Below, piece after piece: positions 35,944-47,900 of a stretch of 64,000 bases of DNA. A model generated the notes under the pieces. The model was not told where the DNA came from, made no database searches, and saw only the letters and a list, made by a program, of their open reading frames with translations. The stretch's first letter is position 1. Every line of letters begins with the position of its first letter. The translations under genes and the position numbers were made by a program. Origin of the DNA: Parelaphostrongylus tenuis (lineage: Eukaryota > Nematoda > Chromadorea > Rhabditida > Metastrongylidae); NCBI GenBank assembly GCA_019055375.1, contig JAHQIW010003758.1, positions 391,101-455,100 on the forward strand. Reading direction: 5' to 3'.

Positions 35944-38900
35944 CTGGAAATTCATTTTGCTTCAAGAGATAGACAATAAGTATGCCAAACTTTTACCAAT
36001 GTACTTTAGCTGAATAGGTTTACGCTAATTACTTAAAGTTTCTAGTATATTAACTACATTTTTCGCACTGTTATGACGTATATACTCTAGAGAATTGATT
36101 GGTGAAAAAACACAGCCTTAGCCGGGAATCGAACCAGCGTTTCATCATTATCGCTGACGCGTGCTCTACCACTACACCACAGAGGCACATTTGCACCACC
36201 AATCATTCTTCAACATATCTATGTTAGCTATTAGCCACCAACCTTTGAAGGGATTGGTCGGCTATGCGATTTTGCTTCACAAACCTAGTTGGGCTGTCAG
36301 CCATCGTAACAACTAATACTCGACATTTTTAGTATTTTAACTACATTTTTCGCAGGTTATAATGTTTCGTATAGGTCGCGTTTTTGCTCACCACTCATTT
36401 CTCTTAGCTGACTAGATTTTTGCTCACCACTCAATTCTCTTAGTTGACTAAGTAGTCAAGTAATCGAGTTTTTCATTATTTTTTTCGTTTTTTCGTTCAA
36501 AATTCTCAAAGTCGATATGCGCTTATCAAACCAGATCAGTGGAATGTGGTTGCTAAGAGCTACGATATTTCATATCAGAGAAAGAGTGGTAGCAGAGCGG
36601 TGGTATGGGTGAAGTAGTTGTGGCACGTCCACCCCCGCCCCGATATGGGTGAAACGTGGGTTAAATTCTCGCTTGATGTTGAGTATCCTGCATAATACTC
36701 AGTTTTCTAAGATTCTCAACGCATTAACTGATCATTTGCACTGTTTTTCCGACATCCAAGCTGTACTTTACCTTTGGAAAAGAATCGTCGATTTGTGTGA
36801 TATCGGGTGTGAACTGATTATGAACAAGTGGTGAATCGATGGCTTGTTTGATAGTTTCGCCAAAAACCAACGATCGCACAACTGCCTGCAATTCGATCAT
36901 TCAATCAGATCGTTCTCTAACCTCGTTCAGTCAACTCTCTGTCGATGATTTGCCTCACCTTTGCCACTGAAGAAATGATTCTCGAGCCACCAGAGCCACC
37001 CACTACCATTTTTGGCTAAACGAGCACAACTTAGAACATATTTACAACCAGGAAAAGAATTTATCAGTTTAATTACTCATTGAATTTTTTTGTATATTTT
37101 CTCGTATTCAAATAGAAGTGCAATTTATTGTAATATTATATGGCTTATAATTGCTCTAATAGCCTATGACGTAATAACAAAGCTCAAATATTTAGTCGGT
37201 GCTTTTTGGGTGAAATTATGACGACTGCGAAGTTATAAAAAAGATGGTGACATTTTTTGAAGCTGCCCTTTATCGTAGAAACTTTAGGAAAAGCTCATCC
37301 TCTGTTGAAGACGTGGTTTCACCTCACAGGCTAACAGTCAGTTCATGGAAGTCACTGTTATCTCACCGGACGTTGAAATGAACTCAACTCAACTTTCATC
37401 TTCCGTGATTTTTTTTTTCAAAAAATACATTTAGCGACAATTGAAATGGAATTGATAAACACTGGCAGCTTGCCAAGTCGTCGAGTTGACTAGGAATTTA
37501 CTTCGAGTAATCAGTGCTGTTAAGATGGTTGACAATGACGGTACAGTTGACTGACAAAAGCGTTTGTAATAAATTCTCACAATATTTGTTTCGAAATTTT
37601 ATACCCGTAATTATATGGATTTTTAATATATTTGTCACTAGCTCCTGAGCCATAAAAAATAAATCAGACTGACATCTCCCGTGCGTTTGTTAAATATGAC
37701 CATCGGGCTCATGCTGCTCATCGGCCGCTTTCCTGGTTCGATAAAGTTCGTTTCCGAAGGAGCAAATCCGAACCTTAACATGATCTCTATTAATAAATGG
37801 TCACTTCCAAGTGTCCTCACAAGGATTATGTGAATAAAGTATAGTTTTGGAAAAATATTGTGCACAAAAGAATATACAGCTCATTTTAGAATGATGAGCA
37901 AGAATCGTTGATAATTCTACTTGATCAGTATGAAATGGAATAAGCCTAGACATCTTAAATTAAATGAACCGGTGACTATTTGGCTAGAAGTAACCTAATT
38001 CTTAACCTCGAACAAAATGTCTTAGCTCATGGTGAACTTCATCCGTTACACTGAAGAGCAAAGATTTAACAGCGAAAGCGGCCTCTTGGAAAGCTATCTC
38101 AGTATTAAAGCGATAGGGAGAGTTTTTTCTCGGTATGTTCATGAGTTTTCTGGTTGATGCTTGTCAAAAATCCTGCATTGTCACCGACATAATATTAAAT
38201 TAATATTGGAAAGGATTATCAGACGTTTCGGAAGAATACTACTCGCGTATACTTGCGACGATAGAAATTGTCCATACGTAAAAAGAAGTGCGAGTAAGAA
38301 ACAGTTGAGTGAACTGAATGACAAGTGCGAAATAGACGGAGTAGCCGAGCCCACTGCCTTATAATGCCAAGGTGAGTCCAATGGACTTTTTAACTGGATG
38401 GACTTATAACTTTGGACATTGAGCAGTCTATCTTAATGCACTGAGCTTTTTTACTGCTCTTTTGCTGTCATTTAAACTCTTGCCCGTACATATGCTGTGG
38501 TTTACTCTATATCACAGGATTAGATGGTGTCTTAATAAATCCATACATAAAATATCATGCACCAGTATTAGTGGGTCAGTGATGACTATAGATTTCAACA
38601 TAAAATAGGGACGAGAGTTGTGTGGAACAGAAGTGTTGACAAAATTTCAATTGCTCTGTCTTGTAATTGCTAAAGTTGTCGCCTCAAAAAAATTTCCTTA
38701 AAAATTTTTAGAATACGCCTGACATATAGCGGTGGGGGGTTACTGTTTGGTAAGCATAAGGCTCTGTTTTGACCGCTTCCCAAGGACATTCGAGCACTTC
38801 ACCTTTTTCCGAGGTGAGTTTTTGGGATCACTTCGCTTATTCCGGCTCGCACAAGATCACGTCGGTTTGCACTGAAGATATGAAAACCTCTTTGCCCGGG

Positions 38901-41900
38901 TACATCGGTATTCTTGGGTGAATGGACTAGACCAGCTTTAAGGGGCATCCATAGAGAAAGAAAGAAAAATCTTCAAGTAGTGGCCAAAACGTAACAGAAA
39001 TACAAAGTTCCTCGTGGAGCATGCACATGAGAAAAATCTCGCAATGTAGGTAACCAAGTTTTCGCACGATATGTTATAACGAGTATGTATGATGTGCTAT
39101 GGAAAGAAGTCTAACGAGAGATTTAAAAACCAAACCCATTTGCCATGCCTGGCGTCGAGAAATCATCCATCTCATCATTCCAAACGATTCCGTAAGCATT
39201 TGATTCGACTGTGGCTCCAAACCTAGACACAAAAACTTCGTAGTATTTTGGTTACTTTTTCGTTCATTTTGATTTTTTTAATGATCTTCTCCATAATAAA
39301 CATAATTTTGATACCCGATGGCCAGTTTCTAATGTATTGCTCTAGTCACGACTCCGCTACTTGAGAACTTCTGATTTTATTAATCAAGTACTCAAATAAA
39401 GCAAGTCTGCCGAATCGTTGTCAGGCGTAAAAAAAAGAAGTAACTACCATTGATTTATTGTCGAAGTTGCGGAGACTCCATTACCATATTCATCAAGTAC
39501 TGAGATATGTGATGTCCCATAGTCTGGAACCTGTAATCCATGTCAAAATTCTCTAAAGCTATTTTTCATTTGCTTCATACTTAAGAAGAAACGATAATAA
39601 AGATAATAAAAAACGAAAATGGTATGAACGCTGGTTGATTTCTTTGAAATACGCCATGCATTCTACTTCACTAGGCATTTTAGAGGTGATTAATCAAATG
39701 TACGTCCTATTCAAAGACTTATGAGAGTCGACTTACCTATCATATCAGTTCAAATCTTTATCCTCTCAGTCATGTCTACTAGCGATATCGAATGAACTTG
39801 GGGCTTTGCTACTTGCGACCTGTCGCAGCAGAAAGCGATACAAATCTTATAGTCTCCTTAGGTGACTGTCTTGGTTATAAAAGGAGTGTACGACTCAAAT
39901 TTGGCAGATAAACTCATCTAACCATAAAAGTAAGGTTATCATCATAAAACCTAGCCGATGAAAATAGCGATTATTGATACGTGATAAACGAATTCATTAA
40001 TTTAATCTGAAGGATAGGCATTTTTAGTCAAAGTCTCCTACTTTTTCATTCGTGAATCTACCTATTTTCGCGATTGGATGCATTAATGATGCAAACGAAT
40101 GTCTGAACCATACCGATCATCACTTTATTTGATTTGCATCATACTTTTTTCAACTGTGTAGTTTCCAGTACTTCTAACTGCAATTAGTCCCCTAACATGC
40201 GTCGCATGTTGAAGATTGCTTTCTTCACGAACACTGTAAAATAGTGGTTGAAAACACCTCTCTTTGCCTTTAGAGGATAAACAGGCTGGGGTGGTCTGTA
40301 GAACGTTTGTTATTAATCGCAAGAGAGTGTTTGGTGTGAGGGTTATCAACCCCGTGTCGAGCATCACTAACCACACGGCCATCGGCCCCCTAAACCATAA
40401 TTGATGGAGAAATATTTAAGTTCTCACTTTTAACACTTGACAGAGTAGTTAGCGGTATTTATTAAAAACTAAGTCCTTCGTTTAGCAGATCTTTTGTTGA
40501 TCGCTTACACCGTTTTCTTGTGAGAGTCGGTATCAAACAATTCGCTGCACTAAAAATAATGCAATGTATTTAAATGCTAAAAGAGCAAATATGACTGAGG
40601 TGTAAGAGATTCCAATAGGGTAAGATTGTTAGAATGCAGGTTAGAGGTAATTTCCCGGAAAAGTTGACACGCTAATCGTGCAGCGCGGTGGTTAGGAGTG
40701 CATAGCAATACATGATAGTTGACTAAATTCCACCTCTCAGCCTCACCATGCCTTCCCTTCTTCCGGGGCCGACGATCAATCTATAGGGCAGATATGGATC
40801 AATCACCTCTTACAGTGCTTGATAAAGTCAAATGCATGATGCGTTCCTGACAGAATGATCAATGCTGACAGCTTTATTCCTATCCTAATACCTGTGACTG
40901 GGCATTTCCTCCATAGTAAGGCGCTGGCTGTGCTACGCTTCTCATACGTGTAAGTACCCACTTAGTGTACTCATTCGTCGTCAAATTCTTTGCTAGCGTA
41001 TAAGCAGACGGTACAAATGCTACATCACCAAGAAGTGTTCTGGAAGTGAGATTTTCTTATATTGTTTATGAAGGCAAAACATGTAGCAGATAATCAATTG
41101 GAATTCATTTATTTGACCGCCTCCTGCGGTGTTATGGTCTTAAAATATTCCCGATAATGTGGAGTGCTGTGCAAAAACGTTTGCGCCAGCGGGAATCGAA
41201 CGCAGATCTCATTGTTTCCGCGAGCGTATGCTAGTCGTTGCACCACCGACGCTCGTTTTGCACAGCACTCCTTTCACGCTACAACGCGTTATCTGTCAAC
41301 AGCCAACCGTCGACGGTCTGGCGGGGCAGCCGCTTCCAATGCAGCAGATAAATGAACTGAATGAATTCGTAGACGAAAAATTTTGAAAAAATAATTTAAA
41401 TTTTCCGCTGTATCTGGAATTGGACTTCATATTATGTGATCAAGAGAGTTCATACTATTCACAATCGGCCGGTTGGCTTAACGCACTAATCGCTGCCCCT
41501 TTAGCAAATAGTGCTGCTCGAAAAGAATCTTCGTTGCAAGGCATACACTCTGCTGCACAAAGTCATCTTTCTATGATGAGACATTGGAGGGACACATAGA
41601 AACGTCTTTCTAGTAAAAAAAAAATGCTAAGGTATCTTAAAAGTCAAAAATTGTCGGAAGTTGTCGACAAGGTGCCATCGCATGTAGTGAGCATCACTAT
41701 TCTTCGTAAACCATTCAATATTTTTCAATTCAAAAGCATTATGAAAACTTTTGGCCATTATGAGTCAGAGAATCTGAGAAACGGATGATTTTATTGTAAT
41801 ATTTGATTACAGAAGTGGGGAGTGATATTATACAAGACTATGTGGCCATTCATTTATTCGTGGCAATGAACGATGGTGAATTGTTGCTGTCATAAAAAGA

Positions 41901-44900
41901 AACAAAAGATATTCATAATTGACATATGACTGGATACAAAAAATAACACGTGGATGCCCAGTGACAGTTCAAAATACAATTTTTTCGCAAGATGCGGCTT
42001 TTCCCCTTCAAAAATTCGGGATTTTAGAGGAAGCGTCTTCGTTGCTTCCAGCTTCCAGCGATGAATAACGTTCGTAGTTGAGTATAAGTGGATGTACAGA
42101 ATTATTACCCAGAAACGACAAAACAAAGCCCTTCCACGTTTCTATAGCAGTCTCAACTCGTAAGGTTCACTATTAATAATAAATTTCTCCTAATTATCAG
42201 TGATGGCATCGTATTGCAAGGTGCAGTGTAAGTTTTGATGAACATGTCATTGTTTTATAAATGTTTTGACATATTTCAACGAAAAATACCTTTATTGAAG
42301 TTTCATCTATAAACTCCGCCTTTTAGTGATAACAGATTCACTTCTATTGATAAAAAGTTTGCATTCACTACGAAATAATAACGTGGTGAAGACTACGTGT
42401 TCGATGGCAAGGTCGATCGCGCCAACTGCCGCGCGAGCGACCAGCGCGACGCCGCTTCCTTTCAACGGCCGAAGTGAAAGAGTTAATTCAGTTTCGAGCA
42501 ACATCTTTTGAGGAGGCAATGCAATAGCCATGTTAAAGAATTATTTTTCATCTTTTACATAAAAAAGGAGCAATGACCCTCCAATGATTTATCACCAAAC
42601 CGTTTAACGACTGTTAGCACGTACTGGACTGCATTGAGTATCAACCTGCGGGGTCATCCAAGCCGACGAGATGGACATTTTTTTCGGTAAACTCTATTAC
42701 GAGTAAACACCAGCCAGAAAGTGCTACTGTTTTAAACTGGTCTTGGCCAGTCCCCATCTTCATAAAAAAGCCAATATCTGTGAATGAAAAACACCCTGGA
42801 ATGGATTGAGACACCAAAAGAAATCTTGTTTAGGATATGAAGTGATAAATAGTGTAGGAGCTTTTTGGTCCTTGTGATCACGGGAAATCCAAAAATAAAG
42901 TTTAGCGGCCACGAAAATGGATTAACTCTGCGAAAACGGCCACATTTCGTGGAATATACACAAGCTGTGCCTGGATCTTTTGCCGCTTAGAGGATTTCTA
43001 TCAGGCTTTTAGTCGTCATTCGATAGCTTAAAAAACGTAAATGTGATGCCGTACTTCTTCCAAAAGGCTTTTTTAGGAAGCTGTACTAGCAAAAAGAAGC
43101 TATGTTTCACTTTTGCCCTTCTTTGTTTGCACGGTTAGGGTCTGTGGGATTGCTTTTTACCAGCTTTCAGTGGCTACTTGATAGCTTCAGTTTCAGTGAT
43201 TTTGCAACTGAGATGATGTGAAACGAAATTTTTAGGCGTGATCTAAAAAACAGTCGATTGAAAAAAATCTACAAAGGATTTTCAAAAACCAAACTCGTTT
43301 TCAAAATGGACGAAATTTGAGTCATCTGATATCACTAAAGCTGTTGTGAAATTAGAGCACAGACGCCAAACATGCGAAAAATGTCCGCTAAACGCCATTT
43401 TTTTTTTTGGCTTCTAGCGTGCGCAAGAAAGGCCTTTTCAGAAATCAACCGTAGTTTCGAAATCGCTGATTCGAGCTATCAAATGGCTACTGAAAGTGTT
43501 TGATAAAAGAGAAATTGGTTCCTTTCCAAAGAGTTGATAGACTTAAAACGGGAACTTATCCCATTTCGTTTATAACATGCATTAGTAATTTAAAACTTTC
43601 AAAATACTCAAACGAGTTGTGCAAGCTTCGTAATATTGCTTAGTAGATGTGAAAGTTCGGAAAATGACGAAAGCATGACAAAATTGATGAGCAGAACACG
43701 ACGAACCGTTGAGCATAGCCAAACTTCATAGCTTCGATGAACTGGTGCATAACCTTCGGATCGCTATGAATATCAGCTTTATGTCCTTGTGGATATAGGC
43801 CTGAAACTTGTGAGTTATGGAAAGTGTAAACTGTTAGAAAAGTTATGACTGTCCACATTCATAAACTCTCTTTTAAATTTATTTCTTTAGCAACTTGATG
43901 TTTATACATTGCAACTTGCAAAATTTGACCACAACAGAAGTCAAAGTCTCAGGATTTTGGCATGGAACTCTCAGAATACTTTCAGTTGTGCCTCTTTTTG
44001 TGAGCCCCTTTCCTAATTTGTGAGTCGAACTTTAGAACGACTATCTTAAGAGAATAGTCTACCTTGTTTTCACTGATTACTAATTACGGAATAAAGAGGT
44101 ATTGATACACAATTGGTCTTTACACTAATATCATGATTTGATGACTACTGCATGTAAATTTTAAAGCATTTTCTTGATTAGCAGACGTTAGGTTGGTAGT
44201 AGTAGCAGTAGTAAAGAAGTCGCAGTACAATGGCTGACACTTTGGTGACCTCACCTTCTTCGGGAACCTGTGCATAAGTGGAAATTTGAATTTTTTTTTA
44301 GTCTTCAAATACAACGCACATCCAGGCCCCTGTAGAAGGTGAGGTAGCCGAAACGTTAGTCAGCGAACTATTACTACTAGTACTGCTATGAATTTCGCAA
44401 GTGCCAATGAAAAAAGTTTTTTAATTTTACACAAATCAATCATTAATGCCGAGGGTAATGAAAGGACGGCTTTTTGAACTATTACATACCTCGTAATTAC
44501 TATTTGAGCCAACATGTGATGTGGCCCGTAAAATGGGCTGACTTATAGAGCCCGCTATATGCGTTTCAACCTTGACGGTCTTATCAGTTGGGCGGTACAG
44601 TTCGTCTTTAGCCAGTTCTATCGGGAAGCTCAGTCCCCTATACTAAGAGTAGGCAACGCCGAACATCTCACACTGTCTGTCAAGTGGAATTATCACCGAG
44701 TAGACAGTGTTATGCACCCGATTGCTCTTGGATGGTATCCTTTTTTTGGCATTTACTTGTTTACAGCATATTATAGTAATATCAAAGTCATTAATTTGTA
44801 AAGGAAGTTTTCAATAGCCAATTCTGTGTTTTTCCCATCAATGTGTTCTGTGGTGCTTGTTTAGAGTTATTTGCAAAGCGACAAAAGGAGGGTCAGCGAC

Positions 44901-47900
44901 GCACCAGACATCACCGCGACAATGAGCTGAGTGACGGAGAATGACGACGGCGGTGGTCCTCCACACATAGCGAGATCACCACGGAAGCGGACGCGCTCCA
45001 TTCCTTGGTAAACCTTTGGTTGGTAGTTAGTCAAATCCTCTTTAGTGATCAAGCCACCTGAAATCCTCTAATTTCATCTGTTTCGATCGAAAAACGAAAA
45101 AAAAAACAAAACGAAAACTAACTAAATTTCGATTTTAACTTATCTTTACTGAAAGCATAAACTTCTTCACTGGAAATATCTTTTGGTAAGTATTTTTGTT
45201 TTTCTCTAAAACCCGATTCCGATTCCTTTAGAGGATTATTTAACCTCAAGGGATCGACGGAACCGAGGGAGGGTGCTACTGATGAGTCCCAATAGGACGA
45301 AATAGGCGCCTATATAGCACTAGACCTATGGCTCAAAATAAGTCATATCCTTATCAGATTAAATAATTTTGAGCGGGTCTGTAAAAAAGCAGTCGATAGC
45401 AGAAGTATAGTTCATTTTAAAAGCCGTAAGCTCGACTGCCGGTCACCACAAAGTCAGGTAAGACCATCATCCGACTTTGGGTGATTAGTTTTTACTCGGC
45501 GCCGATTCCTTTAGAGGATTATTTAACCTCAAGGGATCGACGGAACCGAGGGAGGGTGCTACTGATGAGTCCCAATAGGACGAAATAGGCGCCTATATAG
45601 CACTAGACCTATGGCTCAAAATAAGTCATATCCTTATCAGACTAAGAAGAAAATTTTTCCGTTATAGAACAACCATTTCTTGCTACTTAGGTCGTCTAGT
45701 ATGATAGTTAGATGATCATCAAGACAGCCATATCTCGTACCATATACCATGACACAGATATTATATAGCAATTTTGCTACATCTAATGGAAAGACTCCGT
45801 TTGTATAAGCGGATGATTGCTGGTGGACAACTGGCTTAGGTTCGAAATTGGAAATAATGTACCTCTTGAGCACTCCAAAATATTTCTTACTGATTGCTAA
45901 GGCTTCTGCTAGAAAGATAACTCAACGACTGTTGCGCTCAATTATTGACTTTGACTTTGTGTGCATAGTGACCCCAGTTACCCCGTTGACTATTCCAAGA
46001 TTAAACCCAAAGAAATCAACCTTTCTTGATTTTCAGGCTAAGTTTTCCTGGAATTGAACGATATCGCTTATCTAGGGATCCGTGTTACCACACATCTTTT
46101 AAAATTGGAACTGTTGGATTTATCCATACGTAAGCTTGGCCAAAAACAAACTAATTCAATTATCCAACGATGCTGAGTGATATGCAAAATATTCCACCTC
46201 AGGCAAGAGTTGAACCTGCGTTTCACGCTTAGTGCGGAAGTGTGATGAACTATTTTGCAACAAAAAACAATCGCTGGCTTCTTTTTGATCACTTTTTTTC
46301 ATTGGTAAGAACTACCAAACAAAACAACGCAATATTGCAGAAATAGTTTTCAAAAACCTTTGTAATGACTTTGGTGATAAGTTAAGAACTTACCTTCTTC
46401 CGCCATCTCCTTGGCAATTGTGTCAGCCATTTTGCCGCGATAGAACAGTTCCACTGGATCTTGCGAATCTGCAATCATCTCCAGTGTTTTGGCTAGTTTC
46501 AATCGAGGTAGAAGATCTCCAGCCTTGTAGGTTGAGTTTGTAAGTGGATTGATCCATGACCTAATTATTAAAGGGATCGAAAAATTCGTACTATGATAAG
46601 AATCGCTTACAGTAATAGATGAGAAAATTTTTGTTTTTACACTTTATAACACCCACCTCATACTGGGATAATGACGGAAGTGAGCTTCCTTCACTTTCAT
46701 CACATAATCGAGATAAACCGACACTGGAACTCCTTTCCGACAAAGCTGGATTGACGGTCGAATAAGATCCTTCCAAGAAGCACGACCTAAAAAGTTTTTA
46801 GAGAGCGAAACAGATCAGTTCACCAGATGACTTACGGTGGAGACTTACAAACCTTAACCGTAGCCAAATCGCAAGTAGAAAAATTAAGAAGTCTTGTTTT
46901 AAAAGTGCGCAGTTAAACACAAAACAAGCTAGAGGTTGATCTATTTAACCTACTATATATATCCCATTACATCAGTGCTTCCACTTAGTTTTTTTACCTG
47001 AAGCAATTAAGGTGAAAAGCTTCTCGCCAAAAGTAGCGATGCCCTGGTATTTGGGTATGCTCAGATAAGAACTCCATAATGAATAATAGGATAACAGGTC
47101 TATCTGATCACACTGATATATTTATAGCCCTCAAATCAGCCGCGGGTTGTCCACTTCACTCAGTCTTTGACATCATTAACTTAGAAAATATTTACCAGAG
47201 CCGAACTGTGTGAATGCGTGCCAATACCCAGCCAACTCTCCAGGTGTAGCAACTGCTCTGAACCCTAAAATGTCTTTAATTTTTGTCATCTCATGCATTG
47301 TCAGTGTAATCTCTCAGATCATTCTCTTAACACTTTTGACGTAATTAATTTTCATTTCATCAATTTTAGGCCAATATGGACCGAAACTGCCGGTTTGGTT
47401 CGCATCCATAAGAAAAAACGTAAGAGAAAAACATAAAGAGCTATCGATGGATTTATAAAAAGAATTTCTAGCATTTTTTTGACTGAACGCCATGATTTCA
47501 GTGCATACGAGGCAAACAACAGAGTTATTTTCGAGAGTTCTTTCTTGTGAAGGCTACCACTTTGAGTAGCAAACAGTGAAGCGAAATTTCGTACAATCGT
47601 TGTTCTGCGGGCTGCGCTGAAATCTATACATTTTTTGTGCTGACTTTTTGGGAATTAGGAAAAAATTAGGACAAAAGTAACATTACGAGAAACATATTTA
47701 TACATCTGTGTTGAAACTGGTGATAGTGGAACGGTTCGTGTACATGACCCCGATAGAGTAAAATGTGGGTCCTAGCTGACGCAGAAGTTTTGCACATCAC
47801 TTTACATCACTGGGTATATTATAACGCCTTAGCACTACCAAAGTCGATTAATTGAGAAGAATTTTATCTGTACTTTATTGACAGGGTGGAACATTGCTTA

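Larger units (their letters stand above)
45219..45641 (+). mobile_element. Retrozyme-like element: 1.5 tandem copies of a 283-nt hammerhead-bearing unit
   Basis: Unit 1 is 45219-45501. A second, 3'-truncated copy occupies 45502-45641 and is nearly identical over 140 nt. Both start CCGATTCC and share CTTATCAGA as last common bases. Each contains one full type I hammerhead ribozyme exactly 283 nt apart, so self-cleavage of a tandem transcript would release a 283-nt monomer (45315-45597). No ORF. This is the organisation known for plant and metazoan retrozymes, whose RNAs circularise and are mobilised by another element's reverse transcriptase. It lies in intron 7 of GGT-A, antisense to the gene. 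Flanks CTAAAA and CTAAGA may be an imperfect target duplication. GGT-B lacks the insertion. Confidence 0.9.

Noticed and set aside
36000..36500. CRISPR array from the repeated TTTTTGCTCACCACTC words
   Set aside because: Only two to three irregular tail copies of a SINE, in a eukaryotic context.
35788..41039. 3' GGT exons as a third, separate gene
   Set aside because: They join the exons at 43.7-51.7 kb in phase to give one full-length enzyme, and no second set of 5' exons lies between.
42400..42500. Bacterial contamination suggested by the GC-rich patch
   Set aside because: Too short, no bacterial gene, and flanked by normal nematode intron sequence.
45219..45641. Plain tandem duplication of intron sequence
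   Set aside because: The unit contains an exact hammerhead core with all three helices, and the homologous GGT-B intron lacks it entirely, so it is an inserted element.
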